Below are positions 1 to 12,167 of a DNA stretch of 64,000 nt, in pieces. The position numbers were made by a program, and so were the translations under genes. How positions within the stretch are numbered: the first letter of the stretch is position 1; every line of letters starts with the position of its first letter. Location: NCBI GenBank assembly GCA_030686995.1, contig CM060702.1, positions 63,151,340 through 63,215,339 of the forward strand, read 5' to 3'. The notes beneath the pieces were generated by a model. The model was not told the DNA's origin. It saw only the letters and a program-made list of their open reading frames with translations, and ran no database searches. This stretch comes from Artemisia argyi (Eukaryota; Streptophyta; Magnoliopsida; Asterales; Asteraceae).

Positions 1-6
1 TCTATA

Positions 7-3000
7 ATGGGTTATGGTGATTACGTCTTTGGAGACAGTGTTATATCCAAAGTTTACTACGTGGAAGGACTTGGGCACAATCTATTTTCTGTTGGTCAAT
101 TCTGTGACTCAGATCTCGAAGTCGCCTTCAGAAAGCACACCTGTTTTGTTAGAGAATTAGATGGTGTTGATCTTCTCAAGGGGAGTCGGGGCACTAATCT
201 TTACACCATCTCCATCGAAGATATGCTACGGTCCTCTCCAATTTATCTGCTCTCTAAAGCATCCAAGAACAAGTCATGGTTGTGGCATCGTCGTTTAAAC
301 CATTTGAACTTCGGTACCATCAATGAACTTACACATAAGGATCTTGTTCGAGGCTTGCCCAGACTTAAGTATGAAAAAGACCATCTGTGTTCCGCCTGTC
401 AAATAGGCAAGAGCAAAAAGCATACCCATAAACCCAAAACTGTCAATTCAATCATGGAAGTTCTTCATACTCTTCACATGGATCTTTGTGGACCAATGAG
501 GATTCAAAGTATCAATGGAAAGAAATATGTGCTGGTTATTGATGATGATTACTCTCGATTCACATGGGTGAAATTTCTACGATCAAAAGATGAAACTCTG
601 GAAACCATCATCAAACTCATCAAGATGTTGCAAGTCTGCCTCTACAAAACAGTTAGAGTCATTCGTACTGATAATGGAACAGAATTTGTGAACAGACAAC
701 TTACTCTGTTTTATGAAGGTGTCAGGATTAGTCATCAAAAGAGCATTCCACGAACTCCTCAACAAAATGGAGTTGTTGAAAGACGCAATCGCACCTTAGT
801 TGAAGCTGCAAGGACTATGCTCATCTTTTCCAAAGCTCATCTATTTCTTTGGGCTGAGGCAATTGCCACCGCATGTTACACACAGAACCGATCCTTGATA
901 CATCCTCTCCACTACAAGACTTCCTATGAACTGGTTCATGATAGAAAACCCGATCTTTCGTTTCTTCGAGTTTTTGGTGCACTTTGCTATCCAACCAATG
1001 ACAGTGAAGACCTTGGGAAACTCAAGGCCAAGGCCGACATTGGTTTCTTCGTTGGCTATGCTCCAGAGCGAAAGGGGTACCGAATCTACAACAAACGTAC
1101 CAGAGATATAATGGAAACAATCCACGTTACTTTCGATGAGCTGACTGAGCAACTGGTTCCTGGACAATCAAGTTTTGGACCCGTACCTAACCTTTTGTCT
1201 CCTGGACCAATTAGTTCCAGGCTTGTACAGAATCCCATCCCTGCTGCTCCTTTTGTACCTCCTACAAGTGAAGATTGGAAGAAACTGTTTGACCCAATGT
1301 TTGATGAAAACTTTGAACCTCAACAGATGAATGCTCCTGAAGCTACAATGGTTCAACCACCAGATGGGGTGGTGAATGATCAAGATGACAATAACGGTCC
1401 ATCCACTTCATTGTCATGGGATTCTGAAGCTCCCGCCATCAGTCGATCGGTTAGCACGTCTAATGTCCAACCTTCACCTGTACAGCGAGTGGCAAATGTA
1501 GATAATACATCTGAAGTTAATCCTTTTGCTCCACCTGATAATGAGCCGTTTGTTAACATCTTTGCCCCTGAATTATCAAATGATGTAACATCCTCTGACG
1601 AATCTAACACGGCTACCTCAGTTCCACATTCTCAACCCCATGAATACCTTCGAAAATGGACCAATGATCATCCTATTGACAACATTATTGGAAACCCTTC
1701 ATGTCCAGTATCGACCCGCAAGCAACTTGCAACCGACGCATTGTGGTGCTTCTTCAATTCTGTTCTTTCTAAAGCTGAACCAAAAAGCGTCAAGGATGCA
1801 ATGTCCAAACACTCATGGTTCACTGCAATGGTGGACGAAATTCATGAATTTGACCGACTGGATGTCTGGGAACTAGTACCACCTCCCGAGTGTGCTTTGA
1901 TCATTGCTCTCAAATGGATATTCAAGGTTAAACTTGATGAGCATGGAGATGTTTTGAAAAACAAAGCTAGGCTTGTGGCAAAAGGATATCGACAAGAAGA
2001 AGGTATTGACTTTGAAGAATCCTTCGCCCCAGTTGCTAGAATAGAAGCCATAAGGATCTTTCTCGCAAATGCTGCAAGTCAAAACATGGTGGTTTATCAA
2101 ATGGATGTCAAGACCGCATTCTTAAATGGGGATCTGAAAGAAGTGGTGTACGTATCTCAACCCGAAGGTTTTGTGGATCCAGAACGCCCTAATCACGTGT
2201 ATAGATTAAAGAAGGCTCTCTATAGGCTTAAACAAGCACCTAGGGCATGGTACGACACCTTGTCTAAATTTCTTCTGGCTAACAAATTCTCCAAAGGCGT
2301 TGTTGATCCTACACTCTTTACCAGAAAAACAGGCAAAAACCTCCTACATGTACAATTCTATGTTGATGACATCATCTTTGCCTCATCTGATCCCACAGAA
2401 TGTGATCGTTTCTCCTAAGAGATGAGTTCCGAATTCGAAATGTCTATGATGGGTCAAATGTCATTCTTTCTAGGATTGCAAATTTCTTAAAACCCCAATG
2501 GCATCTTCATCAATCAATCCAAATACGCCAATGAAATTTTGAAGAAATTTGGATTCGACTCCAGTGATTCAGTTGATACTCCTATGATTGAACGATCAAA
2601 ACTTGACGAAGATGATGTGGGAATTCCGGTCGACTAAACCATGTATCAAAGCATGATTGGCCCCTTAATGTACCTCACTGCAAGCAGACCCGACCTTCTA
2701 TTTGCAGTTTGCATTTGTGCTCGGTATCAATCCAAACCCACCAAGAAACATCTGGAAGCTGTCAAGAGAGTCTTTCGATACCTTAAAGGAACAATCCACA
2801 TGGGCCTTTGGTACCCTAAAGAAACTTCTATGGCTCTCACAGCATATTCGGATGCTGATCATGCGGGATGTCTAGACACTCGTCGCAGTACATCTGGGGG
2901 TGCACAGTTTTCAGGAAATAAGCTAGTCAGTTGGTCTTCAAAGAAACAAATGAGTACATCTATCTCCTCCACTGAAGCTGAATACATTGCTATGTCATCG

Positions 3001-3342
3001 TGCTGTGCTCAGATCCTCTGGATGCGATCTCAACTTTCTGACTATAGCTTCATATGCAATAAGATTCCCATGTACAGTGACAACAAAAGTGCAATTGCAC
3101 TCTGCTGCAACAATGTCCAGCATTCAAGAACTAAGCATATTGACATTCGACATCACTTCATCAGGGAGCAAGTTGAGAAAGGAATTGTGGAACTTTACTT
3201 TGTAAGGACTGAGTTCCAACTAGCCGATATCTTCACCAAAGCACTTTCTAGGGAACGTTTTCACTTCATTCTCCCACGCCTTGGTATGAAGAGTCTCACA
3301 CCTGAGGATCTCATTTGTCTTCAGGAAGATCAAGAGGAGTAA
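7..3342 (+). pseudogene. Copia pol polyprotein (integrase, reverse transcriptase, RNase H), three nonsense codons
   Basis: This is the polyprotein that reverse transcribes and integrates a copia element. Counting from base 7, the HHCC zinc region is at residues 94-131 (WHRRLNH, then CSAC). The integrase core follows with D159, D222 and E258 in D-D-35-E spacing. A variable linker lies near 390-600. The reverse transcriptase has [10 protein letters not shown] and the YVDD box. Frame 1 is kept throughout but is broken by TAA at 2416-2418, 2488-2490 and 2635-2637. The RNase H domain follows (2641-3342) with SDADHAG, TEAEY and SDNKSA carrying the usual acidic residues. No frameshift was needed, so the decay here is point mutation only. 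The second stop replaces what looks like a CAA codon, as cytosine deamination would. The N-terminal gag and protease lie outside the window. Confidence 0.95.
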
Positions 3343-6294
3343 AGGGGTTGCTTCACATATCCTTGTATAGTATCCTATATAGAAAAAGTATAAAATCTAT
3401 AAAAAGCATAAAAATCTGAAAAATCACGAAAATCCAAAAATATTCCTCTCACGACATGTCTCTTGTCTAATCGATATTATGTACGTTTCTAGAAATGTCA
3501 TTCAACAATGACACGGAACCATACATATGCTTAAGCAAGAGTTTTTCGGTTTCAAATAAAGTTGTTTTCAAAAACATGTCGTATCTCAAACCATTCTTAA
3601 TACTATGGCTTGTAGTCATTTCAGGCTACAACCCGGACTTCAAAATTACGGCTTGCTATTACTTCAGATAGCAACCCGGTTTTCAAAATTAAGGAAAGCA
3701 TGTCGCCAAAAAGACGGTTGTTCCTAACAAAGGGTGCCGTTCGTCCGAGCGTGAATTACTTTATATTCATCCACCCTCGATCTAATGTACGCTTCAGTGC
3801 ATTATTTCTTGATAAAGAAGAGAAATCTTCTTTTTATCGCCAAATACTTTCCCTTCTATGATTTTTCCGGAAAGTGTTTGTGCAAAACTTGGTGGTACCA
3901 TGAAATTTTGAATGAAAATCAAATTGAACTCAAAAGTTTGATAAAATTTTCACTCAATCAATGACGTTAATAGTTTATGAAAATATTTATGCTTTAACAT
4001 CCGTCATTGATTGAGGGGGAGAGTGATTTCTCAAAATTTTATGTATCATCAAAACTCCCCACACTTCGTACATAAAACCTTGCAACAAAAAGATTGTGAT
4101 GGTTATGTGTCAGAATGAGTAAACTTTCAAAGAGTTTTCGTTAAAACTTCGAATATTTTGATAACTCTTCAAATCTGACACATAACAACCTCCCTCACAG
4201 TTTGAGGGGGAGCAAGAAAAAGTTCCTTTTTATCAGAAAATATTAAAATTGACCGCATTTCTCTTCCAAAACGCTTTCTAAATTATTTAAATCAATTGAG
4301 ATAAAAAAATCTCGAAAGATTTGAAATTTTTGATCGGGGGAGAGAATGTGATTTAAATATGCAATCTGATATCAAATGTGATCTTTTCGACTCAATAATA
4401 GGCTCCCACATATGTGCTAAACACTTTCAAATATCGATGCACATATTGAGGGGGAGCAAAAGGCGTTTGTGGAAATAATACCTAAGACCGACCATTTACT
4501 TTAATACACGGAGTTATAAGGTTGGTTAAGGTTAGGTATAAGTTCCCATGATCCACCAGAACCGGAAGGATCTTCCCAGGGACAATCCATAGATATATTA
4601 GAAGTCCTTAGGAATGATTGAAAAAAAGGAGTAAAGTGAGAAAGGGAAGAGTGCGGACTGAGATAGAGCTAGGACTGGAACAAACCCAACAAGGTTCTAG
4701 TGGTGAAGTCTCGGTAAGCACTGAAGGGGTTGAAGAATGAAAAAGAAATGAAATGAGAAAGGGTGAAAAGAAATAGCCCTCCAAATATTCAACCTTAGGG
4801 CAGAAACCGGGTTCAATTCATAATCTACTAGTGGTTACTAAAGTAACACCGGTATTGAAGACAAGACGTCATGGACCCAGTGACGCACTGCACCAAACTT
4901 CCCAACCACTCAAGTTCTCTTAAAAGAGCTTGTTTCAATCTCACGGGGAACCCTGTGTAATGTATCGACCGCTTATTGCGAGCTATGTTGATACCTAAAA
5001 CAGGAGACATATCCCCAGTCTCCAGGAGCGGATCAAAACGCACTATTGAGTCTAGAGCCATGAGATCATCCATAAATCTCGTTAGGACACACATTCCAAA
5101 TATGCTTATTGTTTCACACAATGTGGAAAATAAGATAAAATATTTAGAGTCCTACGTATTATCCTTGTGGTATTGCCAGAACATCCGAGTGATATGAAAA
5201 TATTCACAATGAAGATGGAAATCCTTCTAGAGCGAACATCACTCTAGCTCTTGGTAGGTGACATGTGAGATCCATCTTGGATCAATGATCAAGTGACAAC
5301 TGGAAAGCAACGATGGTGCGATTCATAATTGAATCAAACTTGTTCCAGGATATGGATTGACGGATACTTTTGCTAAAACCTCTCAATGTGCTCACCAACT
5401 AATCTTTCGAGCACATTGATTGTGTACAATATCTTTCAAACAAAAGTATTTTTGATGGAAATGTGATTCTAAATACAAAACTCTCGTTGTGTCTCAAAAA
5501 TGTTTATCATAGGACACACGAGTGATTTCTATAAATCTATTTCTCATCAATCCGTGAATATTCATTCACCGATTCACTCTATCGTGTTGTCTGCTTTGAG
5601 ACATTCCGGTATGAGAACATGCTAAGTATGAAGATTTCAAAGTGGATTCTTTGGAAAATTCATTACTACAAGCTGGAAATTCCTGTCAAGGAGAGTCTTC
5701 TTTAAAAGAGACTCTACCTGATCACTGGTCGGTTTTCACAAAACCGGAGGGTAGTTTGTCCTTGCAGAATGAATGACAAAGCCATGTTCGTTCTCTATCT
5801 TTATTGCTAACTGTTTTATTTCAGGGACACATATAAAGATGGCGTTGATGGCTCCAGTTTCCAGCTGAATCGGGTCAATCCATACCTCATGCTCACACAT
5901 CCTCCACACTATCAATGAAGATGAGAGACTTGCTACAACAAAATGTTGAGAGACTTCTAACAACGTTTCCACAACTCTGATGAAAAAGTCTCCTGATTCA
6001 CAAACTCCAATGCAACGTCTCCAGATACAGAAGGGTGTGAGCATGATGGTCCCTTGTCACTACATCACATGAAGGCAATACAACTATGGATGAGGTTGGA
6101 GATTTACTTTGGCTGATGATCTCAAAGAAGCTCAAAGATCACATATCTCAAAGGAATTCAAATCACAAGTTCTCTTGCTTGAAGTACGAAGTGTGTTGAA
6201 AAGAGAAGAATCAGATCCTACGAGCTACAAAGACTAAAGAATGCTTAAAGACCAAAGATCTTAATTTCAAAGGTGACCTCGCTTAGGGGGAGAT
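3343..6294 (+). other. Long noncoding tail between copia pol and 3' LTR
   Basis: No convincing ORF was found in 2.95 kb; short minus-strand ORFs (such as 5736-6044) match nothing I recognise. The stretch carries repeated polypurine motifs of the form GAGGGGGAG near 4013, 4201, 4335 and 4449, before the true tract at 6285. Sireviruses are known to carry multiple polypurine-tract-like copies between pol and the 3' LTR. Confidence 0.75.
6283..6294 (+). promoter_or_regulatory. Polypurine tract of the copia element
   Basis: TTAGGGGGAGAT sits directly against the LTR start TGTTAGG. This is the standard priming site for plus-strand DNA synthesis in LTR elements. Confidence 0.88.
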
Positions 6295-6639
6295 TGTTAG
6301 GAATAAAAATATTCCTCTAAAAGTCTCGGTCACCTAATGATTGTAATAGCATTAAGTTAGCTCGTAGTTAGTTTGTTTATTAGTTAATTAGTACTAGTTT
6401 TAGTAACACCGTGGAAGAAGGACGGGTCTTCACCCACTGTATGCCTGATCCACAGCCCGGGAGTGGGCGTTATATTGTAAGTATAAATACCCCTCTCCAC
6501 ATGTGGAGAGGGTTGGACCTTCACTTAATCTCAATCTAATATTTCTCTTTTTCTCTCAAGGTTCCTTTCTTTCTTTCTTTCCTCTCCTCTTCCTCACCTT
6601 ATACGCCTCGCAAATCACAACATGAACATGTTTCCTACA
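6295..6639 (+). repeat. Copia 3' LTR (345 bp) with TATA box
   Basis: Starts TGTTAGGAA and ends TTTCCTACA, so its ends are a short imperfect inverted repeat. A TATA box (TATAAATA) lies at 6482-6489, followed by a pyrimidine-rich CT stretch near 6540-6600. The partner LTR is outside the window, so the exact end is inferred from the TG...CA rule and from gypsy gag resuming at 6640. Confidence 0.85.
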
Positions 6640-7303
6640 TAGTTAGTATTCTACACAAACCATTATAAAAAGTATCAATAATGGTGACGAGAAGCATGTT
6701 ATGATTGGGACACCGACCAATGGCAAGTTTGTAGCGTTCCCATGCTTCAAATAAGGACTCATCAGGAAGCTGTCTGAAGTTACTAATATCATTTCTCAGC
6801 TTTGTAACCATGGATGGTGGAAAGTATTTAGCCAAGAATTTAGTAACCATCTCGTCAAAGGTATGGATCGAATTCTTAGGAAGTCAATCAAACCAAGCAG
6901 TCACATGATGAGTGAGAGAATACGGGAATAGTTATAAATGTAGGCCGTCTTCGATGACGCCATTTTGTTTCATGCTTTGGGTGACGGTTAAAAATTTATC
7001 GAGATGCTTGTTAGCATCGTCACCCGGCAAACCGTGGAACTGACACGAATTTTGGACCTGCTGTATCATGTTGTGTTTTAGTCTAAAATCCGTGGCTCCA
7101 ATTGTAAGTGGTGCAATGGGTCCACCTCTCTCGTGCATGGTAGGTTGACATAGTTTCGCCATTGTTCGGGTGTCAGGAACTAATTCATCCTTGGGAGGAT
7201 GTGGGGGTATGTCGTCCATTTTTAATGTGTGTTCTTCTTCAACAGTATGTAACTCGGTTACGTTTCTATGACGATTACGTCGTGATTGTGAACGAGTGCG
7301 CAT
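6640..7303 (-). pseudogene. Gypsy gag N-terminal half, broken
   Basis: The frame from the ATG at 7303 opens with a basic Arg-rich N-terminus (MRTRSQSRRNRHRN), then the block around MIQQVQNSCQFHGLPGDD that introduces the retrotransposon gag domain. The core continues with LRNDISNFRQLPDESLFEAW near 6800-6730. Between about 6935 and 6850 the same protein carries two in-frame stops (after HL and after WFD). The copia insertion removes everything after about residue 220. Gag would form the particle shell of the element. The family call is firm, the gene is dead. Confidence 0.85.
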
Positions 7304-7912
7304 GCACTAAAAACAATTTTTCAAAACAAGATCAAGGCAAAACCACAGTGAACTTAAACCAATAATCTCAGGTGAATGGCTTCTTTAAAAAAGCTACACC
7401 ACTCACAAGGATACAATAGCAAGTTTTAATCTTATGTTTGGGAACTTATTATGTTCACACCCCCTGTTGGTAGGTGTTTTGCCTTGGTTTGCGGTGGTAA
7501 TATTTTATGTATTTATTCACAGTAAAAATGTTTTTGGCATTTCGTGTATAGGTGAAAAAACTTGGAAAATATTTTTGGAACTGATTCGTTAACCGAAATC
7601 GTTCCTTTAAGATTACTCACAGGGTGGCGGAAGAGAATGAATAGATCTCTTTTCAGTTCGCAATTTAATGTCAGAACTTCCGTATTCCACTTGTGTAGGT
7701 TGTAATCTTAAAGATAATGAAGTAATTTAACTTCACAGTTTATTTTGTTGTTTATGATTTTTTTGGTGTTTTTAACACTTCAGGAAAAGTGTTAAATGAA
7801 CTTTTTCAGTTATGATTTTGATTTTCACAAAAATTTACAAAGTGATGGTATTTGTACAGGAGGGTTTTGAAAAACCACTAAACCTAAAAACGTTTTGAAA
7901 CACGCAACAACC
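7304..7912 (-). other. Gypsy leader between primer binding site and gag
   Basis: About 600 bp of untranslated leader on the minus strand. No ORF or recognisable motif apart from the adjoining primer binding site. Confidence 0.6.
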
Positions 7913-7930
7913 TCCCCGACAGCGGTGCCA
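7913..7930 (-). promoter_or_regulatory. Primer binding site of minus-strand gypsy element
   Basis: The minus strand reads TGGCACCGCTGTCGGGGA, five bases inside the LTR edge at 7936. It is a variant of the TGGCGCCGTTGCCGGGGA-type site used by Athila/Tat gypsy elements. Confidence 0.85.
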
Positions 7931-7935
7931 AATTT

Positions 7936-9978
7936 TGACTCCTAAACCAACCAATCAACCAGGTTCAGTTGATAGGCCCACCTAGGAGGGAGTGCAAGTA
8001 TTAAATCCGTGGAAGTACAGGGAAATCCCCGGGTCATTAAGTCCCAACGAGATTGAAATTTTGTTTGTAAACGTTTTTGGGAATGAATAGTACTGAGGAC
8101 AGTAACCAAAGATGATGTGGTTTTGAATTACACTACTGATTACTTGGATAATAGTTAATAACAAACACAGAAAACAGATATGTATACACGTACACAAATT
8201 AGAAATCAGAAATGTTTTACAGACAGAGAAAAAGATGAGTTTTCAGCTAAATTAAACTACAGGGGGTGAAAATGAAAATTTTATAAACTTAATATTAAAA
8301 GAAAATTTAATTAAAAAGAAAATTATTTTTTGATTATTTTACTATTTTTTTTATTAATTAAAAATTATTTTAACTATTTAATAATTAATAAAAATTATTT
8401 GAAATCTACTTTTTAGTTACTAAAAATACCTAATTGACTTAGAAAATTATGAGAAAATTTACAAAACTAATTAACCATCACAGGAATCCTAAAAAATTAT
8501 AAAATGTTTATAAAAATTATATTTAGACTATTTTACTAATTAATTACTTATTTATTAATTAAAATCTAATTAACTAAATTAATTAAGAAAAATAGAAAAT
8601 GAATAGTAGTAATTAAGAAACTATTTTCTAAAAATACTTTATGATTTATAAAACTTAGAAAAAATATAAAAAGGTATTGTTGCTAAATAAAAATTAATAA
8701 AATGATTTAATTAACGAATATTACTTAATTATTAATTAAACTAATATTAATTCTAATAAATATTAATGAAAAGAGAAAAATTTAGAAAAATTACTAAAAA
8801 TGCTTTAATATAAAAGAAATTTAAGAAAAATATAAAAATGCAAAAGTGCTTAATAATAAGCTGAAAGAAAAAATTAAAATAGATAAATCCTATTAAATAG
8901 AAGCTATCACTAATTTTAAAGTTGGTTTTTCTTTGTTTTTCTTTTTGACAACTAATTATACACTTAAAACATTGAACTTTTGTGAAGGGACTTTTGTTGT
9001 AGCTTATTAATAAGCTGTGTGCACCCCCAAGTGCTTAACATTTGGTGTTTTAGCTTATTAGGACTTGTGGTTGCTTGAATAAGTTACAATAAGAAGCCAC
9101 AGATCAAAATAAGCAAACTAACAATAAAAATGACTTGAATTAAGCACACAAAATAAGCTGTAAACTACAAATGAGCAATACCAAATTTCCACAGACCAAA
9201 ACAGGCCAAATTAGGAACCTTTGGACCTCTGTGGGGTCCACAGAAGTGAAAGGAAGTCCAAATTGAGACTTGACCCTCAAAGTTGACCTGGTCAACTTAG
9301 AAATAAGCCAATAAGCTAGGCTTATGGCTTATTATTGAACCCTGGGTGGACCTTGGTACTTGGGTGTAAAACCTGAGTGCTCAAGTTTTTGGTTCTGAGA
9401 CAGGTCACAAGAGAGACCAACTCAGCCAAGGGCAAATGAGCTGAGACCAAAAATAAGCAGTCCCCCAATAAGCTGAGGTGGAAGGCTTCCTAAAAAGCTA
9501 TGGGACAGGGTGTGGGTCCCACAGGTTCAGTCACAAAGAAGCGTGGAAAAATGGCCAATGGGTGTGCACAGGGCATGCACTTGCCCTGCAGCTTCAAATA
9601 AGCTGTTGCACAGGCTTCACAAAAAATCACAAAATTAAGCTTGATACAGATTATTGTAGACTAAGTTGTAGACTTTAACCTCAAGAAGTTTCAAGTCCCA
9701 ATTACCATCACAAAAATCTAGAAAATTCCGCCAAGAAATGACTTTTTGCTAAAGAGGCAATTTTTGACTTTTTGAATGTAACTCCTAGTTTGACTTATAT
9801 GAGATTTGATTGAATCTATTCTACTGAAAATGAATTTTGAAGTTAAAATAAGCCTAAATTTATCAATCCTAACAAGTTCTAAGCTGATTTGATGATTATG
9901 GTTTCACAAATTTCAAACAGAAAGCAAACTAGATGAGATCAAAGCTATGTTGACTTTTTACTGAATGATGGTTGATTT
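7936..9978 (-). repeat. Long 5' LTR of the gypsy element (outer edge uncertain)
   Basis: The inner edge is the TG at 7936-7937, next to the primer binding site. The LTR holds a very AT-rich block at about 8270-8900 and then, at about 9000-9860, many copies of the heptamer AATAAGC or its complement. No ORF with recognisable content was found. The outer edge may lie before 9978, so the right limit is an upper bound. Confidence 0.5.
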
Positions 9979-10968
9979 TGTTAGGAATTAAATATTCCAT
10001 AGATTTGATGATCAGAAACAAGAAGAATGAAACATGAAGAATACTGAAATGATAAGCAAAATATGCTAAGTAAAATCTGCTGCTAGGCATAAACCATACT
10101 GATGCTAGTGTATTTAATACCACTGCTGGTTCAGAGCATTCTACTGATAGTGCAGACGTGTTTCTGCTGTTAGTAAAAATGCGTTTCTGCTGATAGTGAA
10201 AACTTGTTTCTGCTGATAGTGAAAACATGTTTTTGCTGATAGTGAAATGAAGCTGCTGCTGATAGTGAAATGAAGCTGCGTGTTTCTGCTGTTAGTAAAA
10301 ATGTGTTTCTACTGATAGTGAAAACTTGTTTCTGCTGATAGTGAAAACATGTTTCTGCTGATAGTGAAATGAAGCTGTTGCTGATCTGTGAGCCATACTA
10401 CTTAATGGATAAGGATGAAAAATATATTATTTATATATAAGTCACTTATATACTTTAGATAATATCTAGATATTTGATCAAGTAGATGACAAAGCTTATC
10501 AATTTTGTAATGATCTCCTTTGATCTATAAAAAGGAGATCACCCCTTTAGATAAAAAGCATGCTTCACAATGAAATAAAGTGAACATCACCAAGGTGCTT
10601 CGTACTTACAAATTACAACAACACCAAGTGTGTTAAAATGTAAAGCACCTAAAAGAGTGTGTGTGGGAACATCAGACAAGGGGTCTGTTGTTGTTAGGTT
10701 TGTTTAGCCTCAAGGATCTTTGATCCCTGTTAGATTGTAAACTGTGCTATACCTGATCACATAGCATTGGGGCTAGTTGGAATAACAAACGGAGAAGTTA
10801 GAAAAACCTTGTTGTGATAATGTTGTTTCTTTCATAGAATATTCCGTCAATATTATCATTGTGCTGGTAATAGCCAAATTCCTAGATCAAAGACTTAACA
10901 TCCTAGAGCTCATAAACGATCTTACATAAAAATCTTATTGTTTAGGTTTATCAAATAAGTTTTTCACA
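9979..10968 (+). repeat. Array 1, LTR A (990 bp)
   Basis: TGTTAGGAAT...TTTTTCACA. It is longer than LTR B because its internal minisatellite (about 10145-10385, unit about 23 bp with the core TTTCTGCTGATAGTGAAAA) has more units, plus a duplicated TGAAATGAAGCTG segment. Confidence 0.88.
10145..10385 (+). repeat. 23-bp minisatellite inside LTR A
   Basis: Tandem units of TTTCTGCTGATAGTGAAAA plus a variable 4-base joint. Shorter versions occur in LTR B (about 12343-12438) and LTR C (about 14389-14467). Confidence 0.85.
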
Positions 10969-12167
10969 ATTGGTATCTCAGCGGCGGGGGGGGGGGGGGG
11001 GGGTGGGGGGCTCTGGATCTAGGAAAAGAAAAGGTTTTTGTTAAAGAGAGAATAAGAAAGAAGAAAATTTCGTTTTTGCTTAATTTTTCGCAACTTTCTG
11101 AAGAGCAGTTTTACAAAGGCTATAGCTCATTCGTTAACCGCTGGATTGGGCTAAAATTTTTGTTGAAGGTTCTTGGCATATCAAGGTAGATTCTCACCAT
11201 AGGGATCTTCAATCGAAGCTTCATATGGCAACATGTGCATCGTTGAAAACTGCTGTAGAAACAGTTGAGGTATGGTCGACTTTTTCGTTTTCTTTCTTAG
11301 TTTACACACACAAAGGGGAAGAATCACACACAGAAGAGAGTTGGTTCTTAAAAGATAAAAAGGCTTGTTTAGCAAGTTATTATTGGTAAAAAAGGTTATT
11401 TGTTCCTTATTGGAAGATGAAGTGAAATTTTTCAAGGTTGTGTTCTTATCATATCTTAAGGTGATGTGTACACTTTAAAGATAACTTGTTCATTCATTCA
11501 AGTGACTACGAAATGACAAACACTTAAAGGAGTTACATTGTAGTGCTCAGTGTCTCATAGAAGATGAGTTTATTTTCATGAGATTGCGGTCTCCCTATAC
11601 ATCGAAGATGGGTATACGTTCGAAGTCAGATTCAGTACAATATATAAGACACAAGGTTGGTTTCTTTCACTTCAGCATCAAGTTAATAATGATTGGTTTT
11701 TCTTCATCAAGTCATAAAAGCCTACAGAAATGGAGATTCAAATGGTTAACATATGGGTTTCAATGGAAGCTTAAATGTTCAAGTGTTCAACCATTTATTA
11801 TATATGTGCATCACCAAAGGGAAAGTTATTGATTCTTACTACTGTTAATTATTATTGCTACTGATGGTTTAGATTTTTACTGTCTCAAGTTCATTTTTAG
11901 TGCGGAAAACTTAATGGAGGGTAATTTGAGATAATAGAAGGATAGATTGGATGTGCAGTATTAGTTCATAGTTGTATGGATCATATTTGTAATATTCTCT
12001 ATTTGTTGATAACAAAAAGGGGAAGAGATGTGGTGGATAGCATAAATTAAGGGGAAGATAGTATAGTTTCATTCATGGTGAGATTTTGTTATCTCAATTT
12101 CTCTACTTCGTCTAGGGAAATTCGTACAATAATGTTTTTGTTTTGTAATCATCAAATAGGGGAAGAT
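10969..12167 (+). other. Array 1, first internal region, no coding capacity
   Basis: Begins with a damaged primer binding site (TGGTATCTCAGC, 10971-10982; copy two has TGGTATCAGAGC). A long G run follows (about 10984-11009) that is only seven G in copy two. The 84-codon ORF at 11578-11832 recurs in copy two but resembles nothing known. The region ends with the polypurine tract at 12158-12166. Likely a small nonautonomous LTR derivative. Confidence 0.8.

Larger units (their letters stand above)
1..6639 (+). mobile_element. Ty1/copia retrotransposon, 3' part (5' end outside window)
   Basis: The order gag-pre-integrase, integrase, reverse transcriptase, RNase H is diagnostic of Ty1/copia. It is followed by a long noncoding tail, a polypurine tract and a 345-bp 3' LTR that begins TGTTAGGAA and ends TTTCCTACA. 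The 5' LTR, gag and the first part of pol lie left of base 1. The right end abuts the gag remnant of a minus-strand gypsy element, so this copy inserted into that gag. The pol style and the repeated polypurine motifs in the tail fit the Sirevirus lineage (inference). Confidence 0.93.
6640..9978 (-). mobile_element. Athila/Tat-like Ty3/gypsy element, 5' portion, minus strand
   Basis: Read on the minus strand this is a 5' LTR (9978 down to 7936), a primer binding site, a leader and the start of gag. It is interrupted at 6639 by the copia element, and the rest of the gypsy element would lie left of the window. On the other side a tandem copia array begins at 9979. The outer LTR boundary could not be fixed from sequence alone. 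Confidence 0.75.

Noticed and set aside
5736..6044. 102-codon minus ORF in the copia tail
   Set aside because: No recognisable features; the tail of such elements is usually noncoding and the ORF is not supported by a promoter or domain.
6640..6850. Complete small gag gene on the minus strand
   Set aside because: Its last residues come from the copia LTR and upstream stops separate it from its real N-terminus; it is a piece of broken gag.
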